Assembly: GCA_012934845.2 (NCBI GenBank)
Contig: WNNJ02001313.1
Coordinates: forward strand, 58,181 to 122,180
Length of the DNA stretch: 64,000 nucleotides
Source of the DNA: Pomphorhynchus laevis
Taxonomy: Eukaryota; Acanthocephala; Palaeacanthocephala; Echinorhynchida; Pomphorhynchidae
Direction of reading: 5' to 3'
This document shows, piece by piece, positions 12,801 through 22,869 of the stretch. The notes under the pieces were generated by a model. That model was not told the DNA's origin. It saw nothing but the letters and a program-made list of their open reading frames with translations, and made no database searches. A program made the position numbers and the translations under genes. The number at the start of each line of letters is the position of its first letter. Positions within the stretch are counted from its first letter, which is position 1.

Positions 12801-14574
12801 ATAACTATTTTTTATCAATATTAAAAAGTAATTTAGCAAAATATAAATATTATAAATTAATATTTTTATATTAAAATAACGATTAAAATAAACTATTAAT
12901 CATTATTTATATAAAGAGCCATATTAAAGTTCACTACAAGTTCATTTTATGTTGTTACTCTATATTATCTCATAGCATACTTACAATTGTAACAGAACAA
13001 AGTTGGCTGTTATAATACTCGTATAATAGTTTAATAAAAATATAAATATTAAATATCTATAAGATATTTAATATATGATAATGTAAGTTGATATAAGTTG
13101 ATATAAATATAAGTAAATATAATATAGTATCTTGTAAATATCAATAGCGCTACTTAAAGAACTTTTGATGATATAAAAACAAAAGTTTTATTAATATAAA
13201 TCTCAAATTAAAAACTTTGCATATTAAAGATTTAATAGGCAAAACGATACCAAAATTAATTTGATGATGTTCGTTAAAACTTTCAAGATAAATATAATTT
13301 TCCGCCATGTTCACTTATATTTCGTTACTATTTTATCACCCTGCGATAGTTATTTTCTTTAAGGAATAGCACCTTAACAATGAATCACAAAAGAACAAAA
13401 CTACCGAATTGCTTAAATTAAATATTACAATAAACAGATTGAACAAAAGCATTGAAAATATTTGTTGATTGTAATAATTACAAAGTATATCGTCAAAATT
13501 AAATAGTTATATTAAATAGTTATAACACTTTACATAGTATGTTATATTATAAAATGATAAATATTATGAATTAATATTTTTATTTAAATAAAAATAGATT
13601 ATATTTATACTAATGAATGAATTTAATTTATATTAAAAATTGATGTTTATCCATTTTTTTTTAATTTGGAATATTGGAGCAGAATCAAAAACATTAATTC
13701 TCTTTAATATTTTGCTAGTTGCCAGAATCATTAGAGACAAAACGTACAATTTGTTCAAAAAATTTGTTGACCCAAAAACAATTGCTTTAAAATATAATAC
13801 TCTAATTTTTATTGTTAAAATTAATATTAAAACAAAAATATAATATTTAATTCAATAATATTTTGTGTTATAATTGCTTAGTGCCTGTCATCAATTTATC
13901 AATTAGTTTTCTTACAATTTAATGTTTTATTATTTCATTATTTTTTAAATAATGTTCAATTATTTCTTCTGAATTTATTAAACAATTTACTAATTAGCTT
14001 TCACCATTAAAACGTCGCATTATTAATTATACATTTCTACATTCACTTATGGAAATCGTTTACTTTCCTAATAAATGTCTTATCAAATAAGCAGCTGAAA
14101 ATAATTGTATTAATATTTTTTTATCGTATTTTGCAATTTTAATATTTACCGTTATTCTGATTGTGGCACGATATTCTCCTCACAGGTATTGTTCCTATTT
14201 TTGATACAGCATGACGCTACTAATCAGTCTGGGTGGGTCTCATCAGCTGCTGACCCACACCTACATTTCACGTTTCGACCCTTATTATCTGCTTACTTCT
14301 ATCTGCTTCCAGTTGTGTAGATATACACTGATTTATATTATTTTCAGTTATATCAGTTTTTTTTTAATTTACACAGAAGAATAAATCTGACAAAGTCATT
14401 ATATTTTTAAAAATAAAAATAAAAAATGTGTTAAATTCATCCACGATCGAATCGTGTTTATAAGCTTAAATAATCATTCATTTTCATTTTTTATTTTAGA
14501 ACTGGTTTAAGAATCATAGAGCTCACGAACGACAAAATGATCATTTTAGACAGGATTTATATGATGAGTTATAA
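6767..14574 (+). CDS. divergent homeodomain protein, four exons, 191 residues
   Basis: Predicted spliced gene: exons 6767-6845, 6895-7096, 10899-11118 and 14500-14574, all borders GT/AG, phases 1, 2 and 0 matching at each junction. The product is predicted to be a nuclear DNA-binding protein. Residues 1-60 hold Cys-rich stretches (CNCLICTWKNCNLQF resembles half of a GLI/ZIC-type C2H2 finger but lacks the His pair). A basic Q/N/R-rich linker follows, then a C-terminal homeodomain: RIRFSQEQLSQLTKYY (helix 1), SRDDILRISVQLQ (helix 2) and, across the last junction, CIK|NWFKNHRAHERQ (helix 3). The invariant W48, F49, N51 and R53 are present, residue 50 is K, and one extra residue sits between helices 1 and 2. 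The last intron lies at about homeodomain position 46/47, as in many PRD-class genes. Introns 2 and 3 are swollen by transposons. I cannot assign an orthologue. Confidence 0.7.
6895..7096 (+). CDS. homeobox gene exon 2
   Basis: Encodes the CLICTWKNCNLQF cysteine cluster and a basic, polar linker (SKSRRRQPPDN, TRNNKNRLDNN). The donor is AAG|GTATAC, leaving two bases (AG) that pair with the first G of exon 3 to make Arg. The frame stays open only briefly into the intron. Confidence 0.6.
7256..8189 (-). mobile_element. fold-back PLE-derived element with ~160 bp inverted ends
   Basis: The ends are long inverted repeats: 7256-7420 is the reverse complement of about 8030-8189 (starting ATTGTAAATCAGGC, ending GCCTGATTTACAAT). 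The arms contain TTGATAATGGTGTGAACA and CCACCGAAATATT, a layout like a degenerate hammerhead box pair (UUGAUAA ... CCACC GAAA). The middle contains a minus-strand GIY-YIG domain fragment. Inverted terminal arms around PLE coding debris are known for this superfamily. The element sits in intron 2 of the homeobox gene. Confidence 0.65.
7440..7775 (-). pseudogene. GIY-YIG endonuclease fragment of a Penelope-like element
   Basis: Minus-strand translation gives GDIYAFKCETCSLHYVGQTT and then RALNIRS, matching the PLE-type GIY-YIG core (IYxxxC..C...YVGQT...R...H). A second block, MSQHVTNSNHILDV, resembles the H...H..D.. part that follows in PLE endonucleases. Stops occur within the frame. The palindrome GCTCACTGAGGCTA near 7494-7527 interrupts the downstream part. 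Confidence 0.65.
8190..10898. other. homeobox intron 2 remainder, AT-rich
   Basis: Mostly AT-rich filler inside the long intron. A short open plus-strand stretch at 8190-8341 (NNHWRHLLTTNHLKYQYP...) directly abuts the fold-back element and has a coding-like look but no recognised family; it could be an alternative exon or element debris. 10670-10850 is almost pure A/T. Confidence 0.4.
10899..11118 (+). CDS. homeobox gene exon 3: homeodomain helices 1-2
   Basis: Acceptor TATTATTAG|G, 73 complete codons, donor AAG|GTATGA. The encoded segment has QRIRFSQEQL and then RPSRDDILRISVQLQVPD, the first two helices and turn of a homeodomain; base composition is clearly more balanced than the flanking AT-rich DNA. 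The upstream frame is open by chance into the AT-rich intron but lacks a start codon. Confidence 0.7.
11480..11870 (-). pseudogene. C-terminal fragment of a LINE (family B)
   Basis: The minus strand reads EPPGLFRSNGKHTDGVTIVP, then WDFTCVDPLAPSHKATAL, EAEGRKRIKYDAIS, IETTGGMGKEASNLF and DDPRAGSFLMQRISTAV. This is the C-terminal domain of a widespread animal LINE-type family whose consensus DGKRPDG...PW...L.WD.TC.DT...E..K..KY...ETLG..G...RISxAxQRGN recalls a PD-(D/E)XK nuclease. One stop interrupts it near the WD strand and the copy is truncated on both sides. It lies in intron 3 of the homeobox gene, on the opposite strand. Confidence 0.7.
12231..12845. repeat. diverged 240 bp direct duplication
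   Basis: The segment 12231-12470 (AAGTAAAAAAGTAAAC..., TTGATCGTTTCC, ATATCATCATTAAAATAA, ATATTCCATAAC) recurs at 12611-12845 with many substitutions, offset about 380 bp. A weaker third echo is visible at 13200-13340. No coding potential. Confidence 0.6.
14160..14335 (-). mobile_element. SINE copy lacking its tRNA-like head
   Basis: The complement of this stretch matches the body of the SINE at 42965-43205 (GCAGATAATAAGGGTCGAAA, GTGAAATGTAGG, CAGCTGATGAGACCCACC, AGACTGATTAGTAGCG) but the box A/box B head is replaced by a short direct join to TATCTACACAACTGGAAGC. It lies in intron 3 of the homeobox gene just upstream of exon 4. Confidence 0.6.
14500..14574 (+). CDS. homeobox gene exon 4: recognition helix and stop
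   Basis: Acceptor TTTATTTTAG|A. The exon encodes NWFKNHRAHERQNDHF and ends LYDEL followed by TAA. WFxNxR is the signature of homeodomain helix 3; K at position 50 is the bicoid/Otx-type specificity residue. Too short to appear as a long ORF. Confidence 0.7.
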   Translation, partial: NWFKNHRAHERQNDHFRQDLYDEL

Positions 14575-15129
14575 ATGTCTATTTTATTAACGATTTCGCA
14601 CGTTTCAATACATTAAAGCAGTCTGTTAATATTATTGTAATATCTTTTATATTGTATACTATTTTCTAATATTTTTCATTCATATTTGTGATACAATATT
14701 TCTATCTAACAACTTTATCAAGTGCGTCTTAATGGCCGAATCTGGAGTAAATTCTTATTACAATATGTTTTAATAGGAACAAGTTTACAAAATTTTTTTT
14801 TCAAATTTCTACCTGTTTCACACAGGCATATATACAGCAAACAGGGAATTTTAAGCACTCGTACGTCACAAAATACTAACAAATTCCTAACAATTCCTTT
14901 ACGAAACAATGCCTTTACATTTTTGTCGATATTGTTCAAGGCAACGCAGAATATAAAAAAATAATGAAATCAACGATATCAATCAGATAACCGAAAATTA
15001 AAACCGAAATCAGATCATCTAACTAAGTTTACGTATTTTATATAACATATAAATTAAAAATTAAAAATTTAATAATTAAATAATAACAAATGATAAATAA
15101 TTTTATCTAAATCGAGTTAAAATGATGTC
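14575..15129. other. AT-rich, no gene
   Basis: Sequence downstream of the homeobox stop codon. A pair of overlapping frames at 14718-14964 has no family resemblance and no coding bias. An AATAAA-like stretch follows within about 400 bp, but a polyadenylation site cannot be fixed. Confidence 0.35.
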
Positions 15130-15215
15130 ACCAGGAGGAACTGCTATGTGATCATGTTACGGCCCACTATTCTTCGTATCGGGGCCGAAACTTATGTAAT
15201 TCGATAATTTAAATA
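15130..15215 (-). repeat. PLE 3' end motif, rearranged copy
   Basis: The complement reads TTTCGGCCCCGATACGAAG...GGGCCG...CACATAGCAGTTCCTCCTGG, a rearranged copy of the structured block seen at the ends of other PLE copies here (19540, 37620, 58900). The GGCCC/GGGCC pairing is kept, the second helix is not. Confidence 0.45.
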
Positions 15216-15964
15216 TTTTTTAAATATCAGATTAGCAAACTGAGTCTACAGTTTGCTAATTATTCTTATTAAAAATAATGTTACATAAACATTAAATGAT
15301 TAAATAATAAATAATTGTTATATAAGATTTTATATAATTTATATCAAGTTAAATAATTGTTATATTTAAATATCCAGGAATAATCAGGTATAGCTAAATG
15401 ACAACAAAATAATGATATTTCGCTAGAAATATCATAATTTTAAATATCGAAAATTAAATAAATTAAATTAAATTTTGAATGATTAAATATCATACTAGTA
15501 TCTCCAGAAATTTACATTAACATTTACATTCATATTAAATACAATATTAATTTTTATTTTTTATTTGTTTATTAGTGGACCTGTAAGTGGCTCCTTTTAC
15601 ATTTGCCACATAAAATAATTTCTATTATATTCTATTCTACCACATGATTTTGATTTGGAAATAAATCATAGCATAACAGCGCATATTCACCAAACAACAT
15701 GTTGAAGAGTCAGATAATATTTTAGTTGATGTAATAAGGCTAGCGGTGTCAATATGTTGTATGAATTTACTAGTAAAAACGAGAAAGTTTTATCCAAAAT
15801 GAAAATATTAACGGTTTCAGGAAAAAGTGTAATAATTCATTTCAGCTAACTGAGTCTAGATATTTTATAATTTACATAAATTAAAAATAATTATAAATAA
15901 TTATATAAGATTTGATATAATTTGTATTTATATAACGTTAAAAATTTAAAATTGGAATTTAAAA

Positions 15965-16410
15965 TAAAAATCAATTTCTATGAATTGATTAATAAATAAC
16001 AGACGATGTATTAGAATAAGAATTAGTTAATATTATAAGGTTTGCATGAATGCTCATGCAAAAATATGTTTCTTGAATATTTAAATAAGTCATCTTTACG
16101 ATATAAATTAAAAGTGTTTTAATTGATGTTAATTTAATGTTCACATCTAGATATATACCTTCTTTATCATTAATATTGGTTTTATTAAGAATGAGGCTAC
16201 CTAAATAAATTTGTTCACTAATTGAATAAAAATTGTTAGATTTAAATAGACATATATCATCAATGTATCGAAACATATATTTCATATATTTATATAATTT
16301 AGATTTAGTTTTTACACAGTTATGAACAAATTCATATTCTATAAAGCTTAAAAACAAGTCAGCTATAATTGGGCTACTATTACCACCCATTGGAACACCG
16401 ATATCAAATC
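15965..16410 (-). pseudogene. Penelope-like RT fragment
   Basis: Minus-strand translation gives VPMGGNSSPIIADLFLSF, VHNCVKTKSKLYKYMKYM and FRYIDDICLF, the palm motifs of Penelope-like reverse transcriptases (consensus GIPMGGNSSPLLADLYL and FRYIDDI). Downstream (15990-16100) the frame reaches the tail also present at 19156-19497 and 37290-37580. The copy is 5' truncated at about 16405, where the GVPMGG block meets unrelated sequence. Confidence 0.75.
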
Positions 16411-16564
16411 GCATTTTGATATCTGCTGATGCCATAGCTAAGAAAATTTAATTTTCTTAGAAAAAAAATATATTTATCTGAGGCTAATAGTGTCAGCTAC
16501 CGAAAATGTAACGTAGTTATTTTTTGGTTGTATGAAATATCATCAATGTGTGGTGGCAGGTGAT

Positions 16565-16985
16565 GCTTGATGTTATTTTTTTAGTAACCTAGTTTAAAAT
16601 ATGTATCTATTAAATTATTTAAATGATTTTAAAGAAAGCCAATATCATTACATATTATTGAAATATGTTAAAATTTCATTATTTAATGTGTTATATTTTA
16701 TATTATACGGTATCAAAAATATGTTTCTTGTAAATTTAAATATGTCATCTTTACGATATAAATTAATAGTAGTTTTAGTTAATGTTAATTTAATGCTCAT
16801 ATCTAGATATACACCTTCTTTATCATCAATATTGGTTTTGTTAAGAATAAGGCTTTCTGTATAAATTTGGTCGCTTATTGAATAAAAATTATTAGGGTGT
16901 AACGCGCATATATCATCAATGCATCAAGGCTATCTTGGGGTTGCAATAGTTTTTATAGTGTAAATTGAATGTCCATATCTAGATA
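16565..16985 (-). pseudogene. second, scrambled Penelope-like fragment
   Basis: Pieces of the same PLE family lie here in minus orientation but out of order: the tail corresponding to NHLNNLIDTYFKLG at about 16580-16660, then the block around GSLILNKTNI at 16760-16920 (complement of ATATCATCAATG). About 50-100 bp of the normal sequence between blocks is missing. It abuts the 15965-16410 copy, so the two form a nested or template-switched pair. Confidence 0.6.
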
Positions 16986-18040
16986 TATACCAAATTCATC
17001 AAACTTGCTTGAAAATTAACAGAAAAATAATAATGCCTTACCAATAATACATGTTTCCATTATTAGCCTTTTAATCGATTTATGATATTCACAACACATC
17101 CTCACAATTCGACTTTGAGAATGCTCTCATTCAAACATACTTTTCTAAAAGAATATCATTATTTTTAATAATTTTGAAAAAGCTGTTTAAACGTAATTTC
17201 GATAAATTATCATTTTAATAAATTATAGAAAGCTTTTAGAGGAAATACCAGAAGGATGCTGATCTGACATTTCACACAATGTAAAGAGTACATTTCTTTT
17301 AAAAATAAGTTAATTGCTTTTGCAAATTACTTTCGCTGTACATCCCCATCTTGTGTATATAAATACAACGTAACCTTATCTCATTTAAATTATGGTAATG
17401 CTATTTATTAAATGATTCTTAGTGGATATATCTTTTAATGGTGCTGCACACATACGTTAGCTATGGTTATTATGAAAATAATAATAGAACATGCGCAATC
17501 ACTGTAAAATATCCGTAATTTACTGTAATGTCGATTTACAATTTCACCCACTTATCGAAAGCACATTTTCTTTGTTCCAATCAGTTTATTTGTGAAACTA
17601 TCAATTGTTTGCCGCGAATAAAGTAAATTTTTTAGAGATTAATTCCGTTCTTTGCTGAATCTGCAATTTTTAGCTGAAGTTTAAAGTAAAAAAATTAATT
17701 CTGAGATTTAGGTAAGCCTTTTCAGACAGTTAACCGTGTTTTCCCAGAATTGCATGCTGCATTTTAAAGTAATGTATTAATTGCGGAATTAGGTAAGATT
17801 TTTAAAAGTTACCGAAACCTAATTCTTATTTAAATTTTTTGTATTTAACTTTTATTTGTTCCATGAATAAATCATAAATTTCTCCACGTATAATTGATAG
17901 CGTATCTACACATAATATTGGACAAAGCACCTTGAAAACACGAAATTTGCATAACTAAAAAGGTTTTCGATTTTCAAAAAGTTTTATTTTCGACTATAAA
18001 CTTTTTATAAGGCATGTAAATTAAAATATAAGTTTTTTAT
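16986..18040. other. AT-rich, no gene
   Basis: No ORF, RNA gene or repeat recognised, apart from short similarity among AATTAGGTAAG-type words near 17700-17800. Confidence 0.4.
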
Positions 18041-18044
18041 ATAA

Positions 18045-18155
18045 AACATATGAACGTAGTGAGTTGAGTTTAGAAACAATTATTACAAGTCACTGTTCTA
18101 TAATGGATAAAAAGGGTATAAAGGTTGAATTAGATAATAAAACTAACTTAGTAAA
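18045..18155 (+). repeat. partial duplication of PLE coding sequence
   Basis: About 100 bp beginning AACATATGAACGTAGTGAG duplicates 18279-18381 of the PLE RT reading frame (AACATATGAATGTAGTGATT), offset 234 bp, with a few substitutions. It is followed by the PLE segment encoding TTIDKANNNFVFICKKLYY. This indicates a local template switch or tandem duplication during insertion. Confidence 0.65.
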
Positions 18156-18164
18156 TTAAAGGAT

Positions 18165-19497
18165 AACTATATAATAACAACTATTGATAAAGCTAATAAT
18201 AACTTTGTCTTCATATGCAAAAAGCTTTATTATGAAATACTGATGAAAGAAGATAATTATAATGATTTAAATATAAACACAACATATGAATGTAGTGATT
18301 TAAATTTAGAAACAATTATTACAAGTCATTGTTCTATAATGGATAAGAAGGGTATAAAAATTGAATCAGATAATAAAACTATACCTATATTATATTGGAA
18401 TCCAAAATTACATAAAAATCCAATAAAACCTAGGTTCATATGTAGTGCTTTTAAATGTACATTAAAACCACTTTCTGTTTATATGAATAAAATACTTAAA
18501 GTAATTAAAGCACACTTTAAAAAATATTGCAAGGTAATCGAAATTAATACTGGTATAAAACACTATTTCAGTATTAATTCTACAAAAGAATTCTTAGAAC
18601 AGACAAAAGGAATAAATTTTCAAAATATAAATACATACGATTTTAGTACTCTTTATACAAATTTAGATTTAGTAGATATTAAAACAGCTTTAGTAAAATT
18701 AATTAATCTTATATTCGGAAGAAGATACACATATATGTGTTATAATAATTTTAACGCCTATCTAACAAAAATTAAACCATCAAGTAAATATAAATATATG
18801 GATAAAATTGAATTAATAGAATTATTAAATATTTTGATAAATCAAAATTATTTAAAAGTAGGGACATCTATATTTAGACAAGTAAAAGGTGTTCCAATGG
18901 GTGGTAATAGTAGCCCAATTATAGCTGACTTGTTTTTAAGCTTTACAGAATATGAATTTGTTCATAACTGTGTAAAAACTAAATCTAAACAATATAAATA
19001 CATGAAATATATGTTTCGATACATTGATGATATATGTGTATCTAACTCTCACAATTCTTATTCAATAAGCGAACAAATTTATCCAGGTAGCCTCATTCTT
19101 AATAAAACCAATATTAAGACCAATATAATATTATATATAAGGTGTATATCTTGATATGATCATTAAATTAGCATCAATTAAAACTACTATTAATTTATAT
19201 CGTAAAGATGACATATTTAAATTTACAAGAAACATATTTTTGCATGAGCATTCATGCATACTATATAATATAAAATATAATACATTAAATAATGAAATTT
19301 TAAGAATTGCAACAATATGTAATGATATTGGTTTTCTTCAAAATCATTTAAATAATTTAATAGATACATATTTTAAACTAGGTTACTATAAAAATAACAT
19401 CAAGCAAAAAATAGTAAAATGCATAAATCAACTTAATATTATAAAGAATAAATTTAAAATCGTTAGAAGAAAATTTTTATGGATGGATAATAAATAA
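18165..19497 (+). mobile_element. Penelope-like element, best preserved RT copy
   Basis: A 303-codon frame (18243-19154) encodes a Penelope-like reverse transcriptase: PILYWNPKLHKNPIKPRFI (fingers), CTLKPLSVYMNK, NINTYDFSTLYTNL (motif A, D), QVKGVPMGGNSSPIIADL (motif B) and FRYIDDICVSN (motif C, DD). A frame change at about 19130-19156 separates it from the tail (19156-19497: HEHSCILYNIKYN...FLWMDNK), which also occurs in the 37.3 kb copy. Upstream sequence at 18165-18240 is open in frame (NNFVFICKKLYYE). No GIY-YIG domain is attached, so the family may be endonuclease-deficient or truncated. Its product would copy element RNA into DNA at chromosome ends or breaks. Confidence 0.8.
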
Positions 19498-20000
19498 TAT
19501 ACTTTGTATTAGGATAAGGTGCACTAAATATTCAAAGTTCATCAGCGGAGATACGTTATTAGCACGTATTTTGTCCCACTGCTATGTTGGGTAGAGGAGT
19601 TAGGGGCCGAAACCTGATATCATATCAGTTCCTCCTGATGATCTCTAATCCTTATTCTGATACAACGTCTGTTATTAATTAGTCAATTCATAAAAATGAC
19701 GTTTATTTTAAATTTTAATTTTTTATTTTAACTTGATTTAAATTATAAAAAATCTTATAACAAATATTAATTTTGATAGTTAATTATAAATTTGGATTTA
19801 GCATTATTATGTTTTGTTTATTTTATAAACAAAACATAAGTCGCCTTCTTGTAATAATTCGGATTGAAAACGAATTTTCTCAATTATTTATGTTATTATT
19901 TAATTATTAAATTTTGATTTAGCATTATTATTATATTTTGTTTATTTTATAATTATATTAAATATGTAGACTCAGTCAGCTAATTTGATTATTAGACAAT
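19498..20000 (+). repeat. PLE 3' untranslated end with structured motif
   Basis: Directly after the PLE stop comes a block that recurs behind other PLE copies: GTCCCACTGCTATGTTGGG, GGAGTTAGGGGCCGAAACC, TCAGTTCCTCCTGATGA, then TTATTCTGATACAACGTC and GTTATTAATTAGTCAATTC. The tail ends near GTAGACTCAGTCAGCTAA, another PLE-associated word in this window. GTCCC can pair with GGGGC and CTGCTATG nearly pairs with CATATCAG, giving an H-type pseudoknot layout. Confidence 0.6.
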
Positions 20001-20879
20001 TACAACTTCGTTTATGATATGAATCACGCAGATCTGAATATGTCTAATAACATATTCATATTAAAATGACATAATAAATGATATAAAACAAGTATCTTAA
20101 CAGGATGATTGTAAGCTAATACTGCCGATTTCCACAACGAAAGACCTTGCCTGCGATATTTTAATTTTTTCAATTTTTTTAATTTCAATTGTTTCTGTTA
20201 CTTTCTTTAATAAAGCCTAGCAGTCGATTCAAACTTAATTATACAACCATTATTTTATAAAAGCAGTGCGAAATGTTAGACGTGCAAAAAATGGTTATTT
20301 ATCCAAAAATCCTTTTAATTTTAGTTATTATTTAAATTTATCTGATGTATCATTTATATTGTGAAAACGCACTGAATAAAGAATGTAAATATAACATAAT
20401 TGTTTTAATTGTTAAAAAAGATCTTAAAAGCAGTGCGAAATGTCAGACACGTACCGATAACGATTATGGCTCATAAATATTTATGGCGAATAAAAATACT
20501 TTTTATTTATAGAAGATATAATCGCGAAAGCATCGGCAATAAACAATAAGCAATTAATTTACAAAAGAACATAAAGAATGAAAAATTCTTTTAAATGTAA
20601 AAATGTGTAAATCTCATTTTTTATTTACATGATAGTATCATCAGATAGAAAGTAAAATGATAAATTCGTTTTTTTTTGCCCTGAAAGTTCTTGGTTTCTG
20701 CTATAAACTCTCGATTGAACAAAAAGAAGTAAATTAAATTTTATAATTAAGTAAAATTATATAAAATTAAAATAAAACCCAAAATAAAGTCACTTTTATA
20801 ATGAATTAACATAAGCATATCAAATTGCAATGGTAAACTTGCCGATAAATACGAGTTGCTTCAAAAATTCCATTATTGA
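20001..20879. other. no gene; short direct repeat
   Basis: AT-rich DNA. The word AAAGCAGTGCGAAATGT plus TAGACGTG/CAGACACG occurs at about 20262 and 20428, a 168 bp spaced direct repeat. No coding frame. Confidence 0.4.
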
Positions 20880-20995
20880 TTATTAATTGGCTGTAATTAA
20901 TACAGTTAATTAACTGTATTAATTACAGTTAATTAACTGTAATTAATACAGTTAATTACAGTATTAATTAACTTAATTAATAAGTTAATTATTAA
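20880..20995. repeat. TTAATTAACTG palindromic repeats
   Basis: Alternating direct and inverted copies of GTTAATTAACTGTAATTAAT produce a self-complementary block of about 110 bp that can fold into several alternative hairpins. It leads directly into the perfect hairpin at 20996-21031. Confidence 0.6.
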
Positions 20996-21031
20996 TTAGA
21001 CTGTGAATTCCTTCGGGAATTCACAGTCTAA
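20996..21031. repeat. perfect 16 bp hairpin with TTCG loop
   Basis: TTAGACTGTGAATTCC at 20996-21011 is followed by TTCG and by the exact complement at 21016-21031. The loop-closing pair is C-G, so as RNA it would be the very stable cUUCGg tetraloop. No factor-independent terminator role is implied in a eukaryote. Confidence 0.8.
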
Positions 21032-21454
21032 CCAAATAAGCATTTAAATTGCCTGGGAATAGGTTAGATTTTATAAACCAATTGCATGCGTATATAATCC
21101 AAAAAATCATTTAATTCAATGCATAAACTTAAATTATTTATTTTAAAATAATAATATTAATATGCATTATTTATAGTAAGCACATAAATTTAACATCAAA
21201 ACTAAAATATGGACTGCACTTGACACTAAATTGTCAGATTTAATGAATATCAAATTTTATTTGACTATCAATTATTTAATTTAACACTTAAATTTGATAT
21301 TCTTTACTCTAACTTGATTGTTAATATTAATTAATATTAATATTAATTAACTTAATTGTTAAATTTAATATTTACTTTAATGGTGGTGCACGAATTAAAT
21401 TAATATTAAATTAAGAAGCTTACAAACACAATGTTTTTAAATTAATCGTCCTTT

Positions 21455-21613
21455 TTAACCTTTGACTGTCTCGGTTTTATCGTCCTCTGCAATATCATCA
21501 GTAGTTGTATCCTCATTGCTCTCGTCGTCTTCTACCGAAGTTTCATCATCTGATTCTTCTTCGTTTGTTTTCTCCTTTTCATCCGCTTCCACATTCACAT
21601 TCTCGTTTGTCAT
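21455..21613 (-). CDS. small acidic ORF, 52 residues
   Basis: An ATG-started frame encodes MTNENVNVEADEKEKTNEEE followed by runs of D, E and T and ends with DKTETVKG. It is extremely acidic and low in complexity, like the acidic tail of the LINE frame just upstream (21666-21900) and on the same strand, so it is probably an eroded continuation or duplicate of that tail rather than a host gene. Confidence 0.3.
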   Translation of the reverse strand: MTNENVNVEADEKEKTNEEESDDETSVEDDESNEDTTTDDIAEDDKTETVKG

Positions 21614-21665
21614 TCTGTATCAGCTCTGATGATTGTTCTTACAAGTCACTTACAACTAGGACAAT

Positions 21666-22500
21666 TTAACTAGTTCCGTCGGTGATAACATTCTCGTCTT
21701 CGTCTCTTTCATCTGCCCATCCAGCTGTCGTTTCTCCTGGCAACGCATCGATGTCATTCTCAGTCGATTTCTTCAATAAAGGTTCTTCCGCTCCATCCAT
21801 GACGTCTTCATATAATTGGCCCTGGTCATCATCGTACAACATTCCTTGTTCGCATGTATCGTGAACTTCCCCTGCTGTCTGGGTAGCGGATGCGGCAATA
21901 ATCGCCTCCAGTATACACCCCGCATTGTCCCTTTAAACAGCAGCGCTTATACGCTATGAGGAATGAACTTGCGCTCTGGTCTGCAGTGACCCGACCTAGC
22001 TCTTTCCCAAACCCTGGAAGAACTTAGTGGCCGAAGAACCAAATGATCCAAGTGTCTCGATAGCTAACGGCACAAATGAGTATTGAGTATGGTCAATACA
22101 ATCGTACTTGCGCGTTTTCAATTCCTCTGTATCCATTGAAACACATCCTGTGCCATCGATGGCACGACTCTTTGCCAGCGTGTTTGGGCATGTAAAGTTC
22201 CATACCAAGAGCATTCTGCTCTCCCATGGCATTAGAGATCCACCATCGGGTCATTTGCCGTCAATTCGGCTGAGACCATTTGGATCCAGTCAAAAGGAGA
22301 CGTTGACGGCTGTAAGTGCCATCTTGATTAGGTTATTAACCTCAACATGGCGAGTGTAACGACTGCGTGTTTTAGGGCAATCCAATCCATGTCTTCCGAA
22401 ACAGTTGCTTCGTGATCCACAACCGCATACCTGGGTTGTACAGATCGGTAGGCCTAAACGCATAGCGACAGCAATTGTCATGTTATTGCCGTCTAGTCGT
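21666..22500 (-). mobile_element. LINE family B: C-terminal nuclease-like domain plus acidic tail
   Basis: Minus strand from 22500: RLGLPICTTQVCGCGSR, HGLDCPKTRSRYTRHVEVNN (the CCHC-like motif before the nuclease), then LDPNGLSRIDGK*PDG with a stop at the usual Arg, WESRMLLVWNFTCPNTLA, EELKTRKYDC, FVPLAIETLGSFGSSATKFF and RISAAV*RDNAGCILEA. Three or more in-frame stops are present. After RDNAGC the frame stays open for about 75 codons in a D/E-rich tail (CEQGMLYDDDQGQLYEDVMD...DERDEDENVITDGTS) ending at TAA 21666. No RT domain is attached, so the copy is 5' truncated near 22500. Fragments of the same family are at 11480-11870 and 50398-50658. Confidence 0.7.
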
Positions 22501-22865
22501 TTTGTAAACGCGTATATCGGTATGACCTGATATATTCAGTATTGCCTTACAATATTAAATTATATATAATTTAATATATAGTATATTAAATAAAATATAT
22601 GTAATTATATATTATTATAATATATAATATAATGAGACATTTATTTTTGAAAAAAAAACTAAATAATACAGTCGAAATAAGTTACAAACAAGTAGATCAA
22701 TTAGACCGTTTATGACGGGCTGTTTTTAGCTAGACAATGAGATAAGTATGCTCAAAGTAATCTCAAGTCCTTCAGTGTAAGGTTGTATCCGCTACGTCTT
22801 AGGGACAGGACGGGGCTAAGCAGTTCCGTAATGATCGTGACTCGCGAATACACCGTGAAATCATA
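22501..22865. other. spacer between two LINE copies
   Basis: 22540-22660 is nearly pure A/T (TATATAATTTAATATATAG type). 22690-22865 is more balanced and may be the 3' untranslated part of LINE family A, which ends just upstream on the minus strand. No gene. Confidence 0.4.
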
Positions 22866-22869
22866 CGAC

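Noticed and set aside
14718-14964. Overlapping frames on both strands
   Set aside because: No motif, no composition change, and overlapping antisense frames of equal quality.
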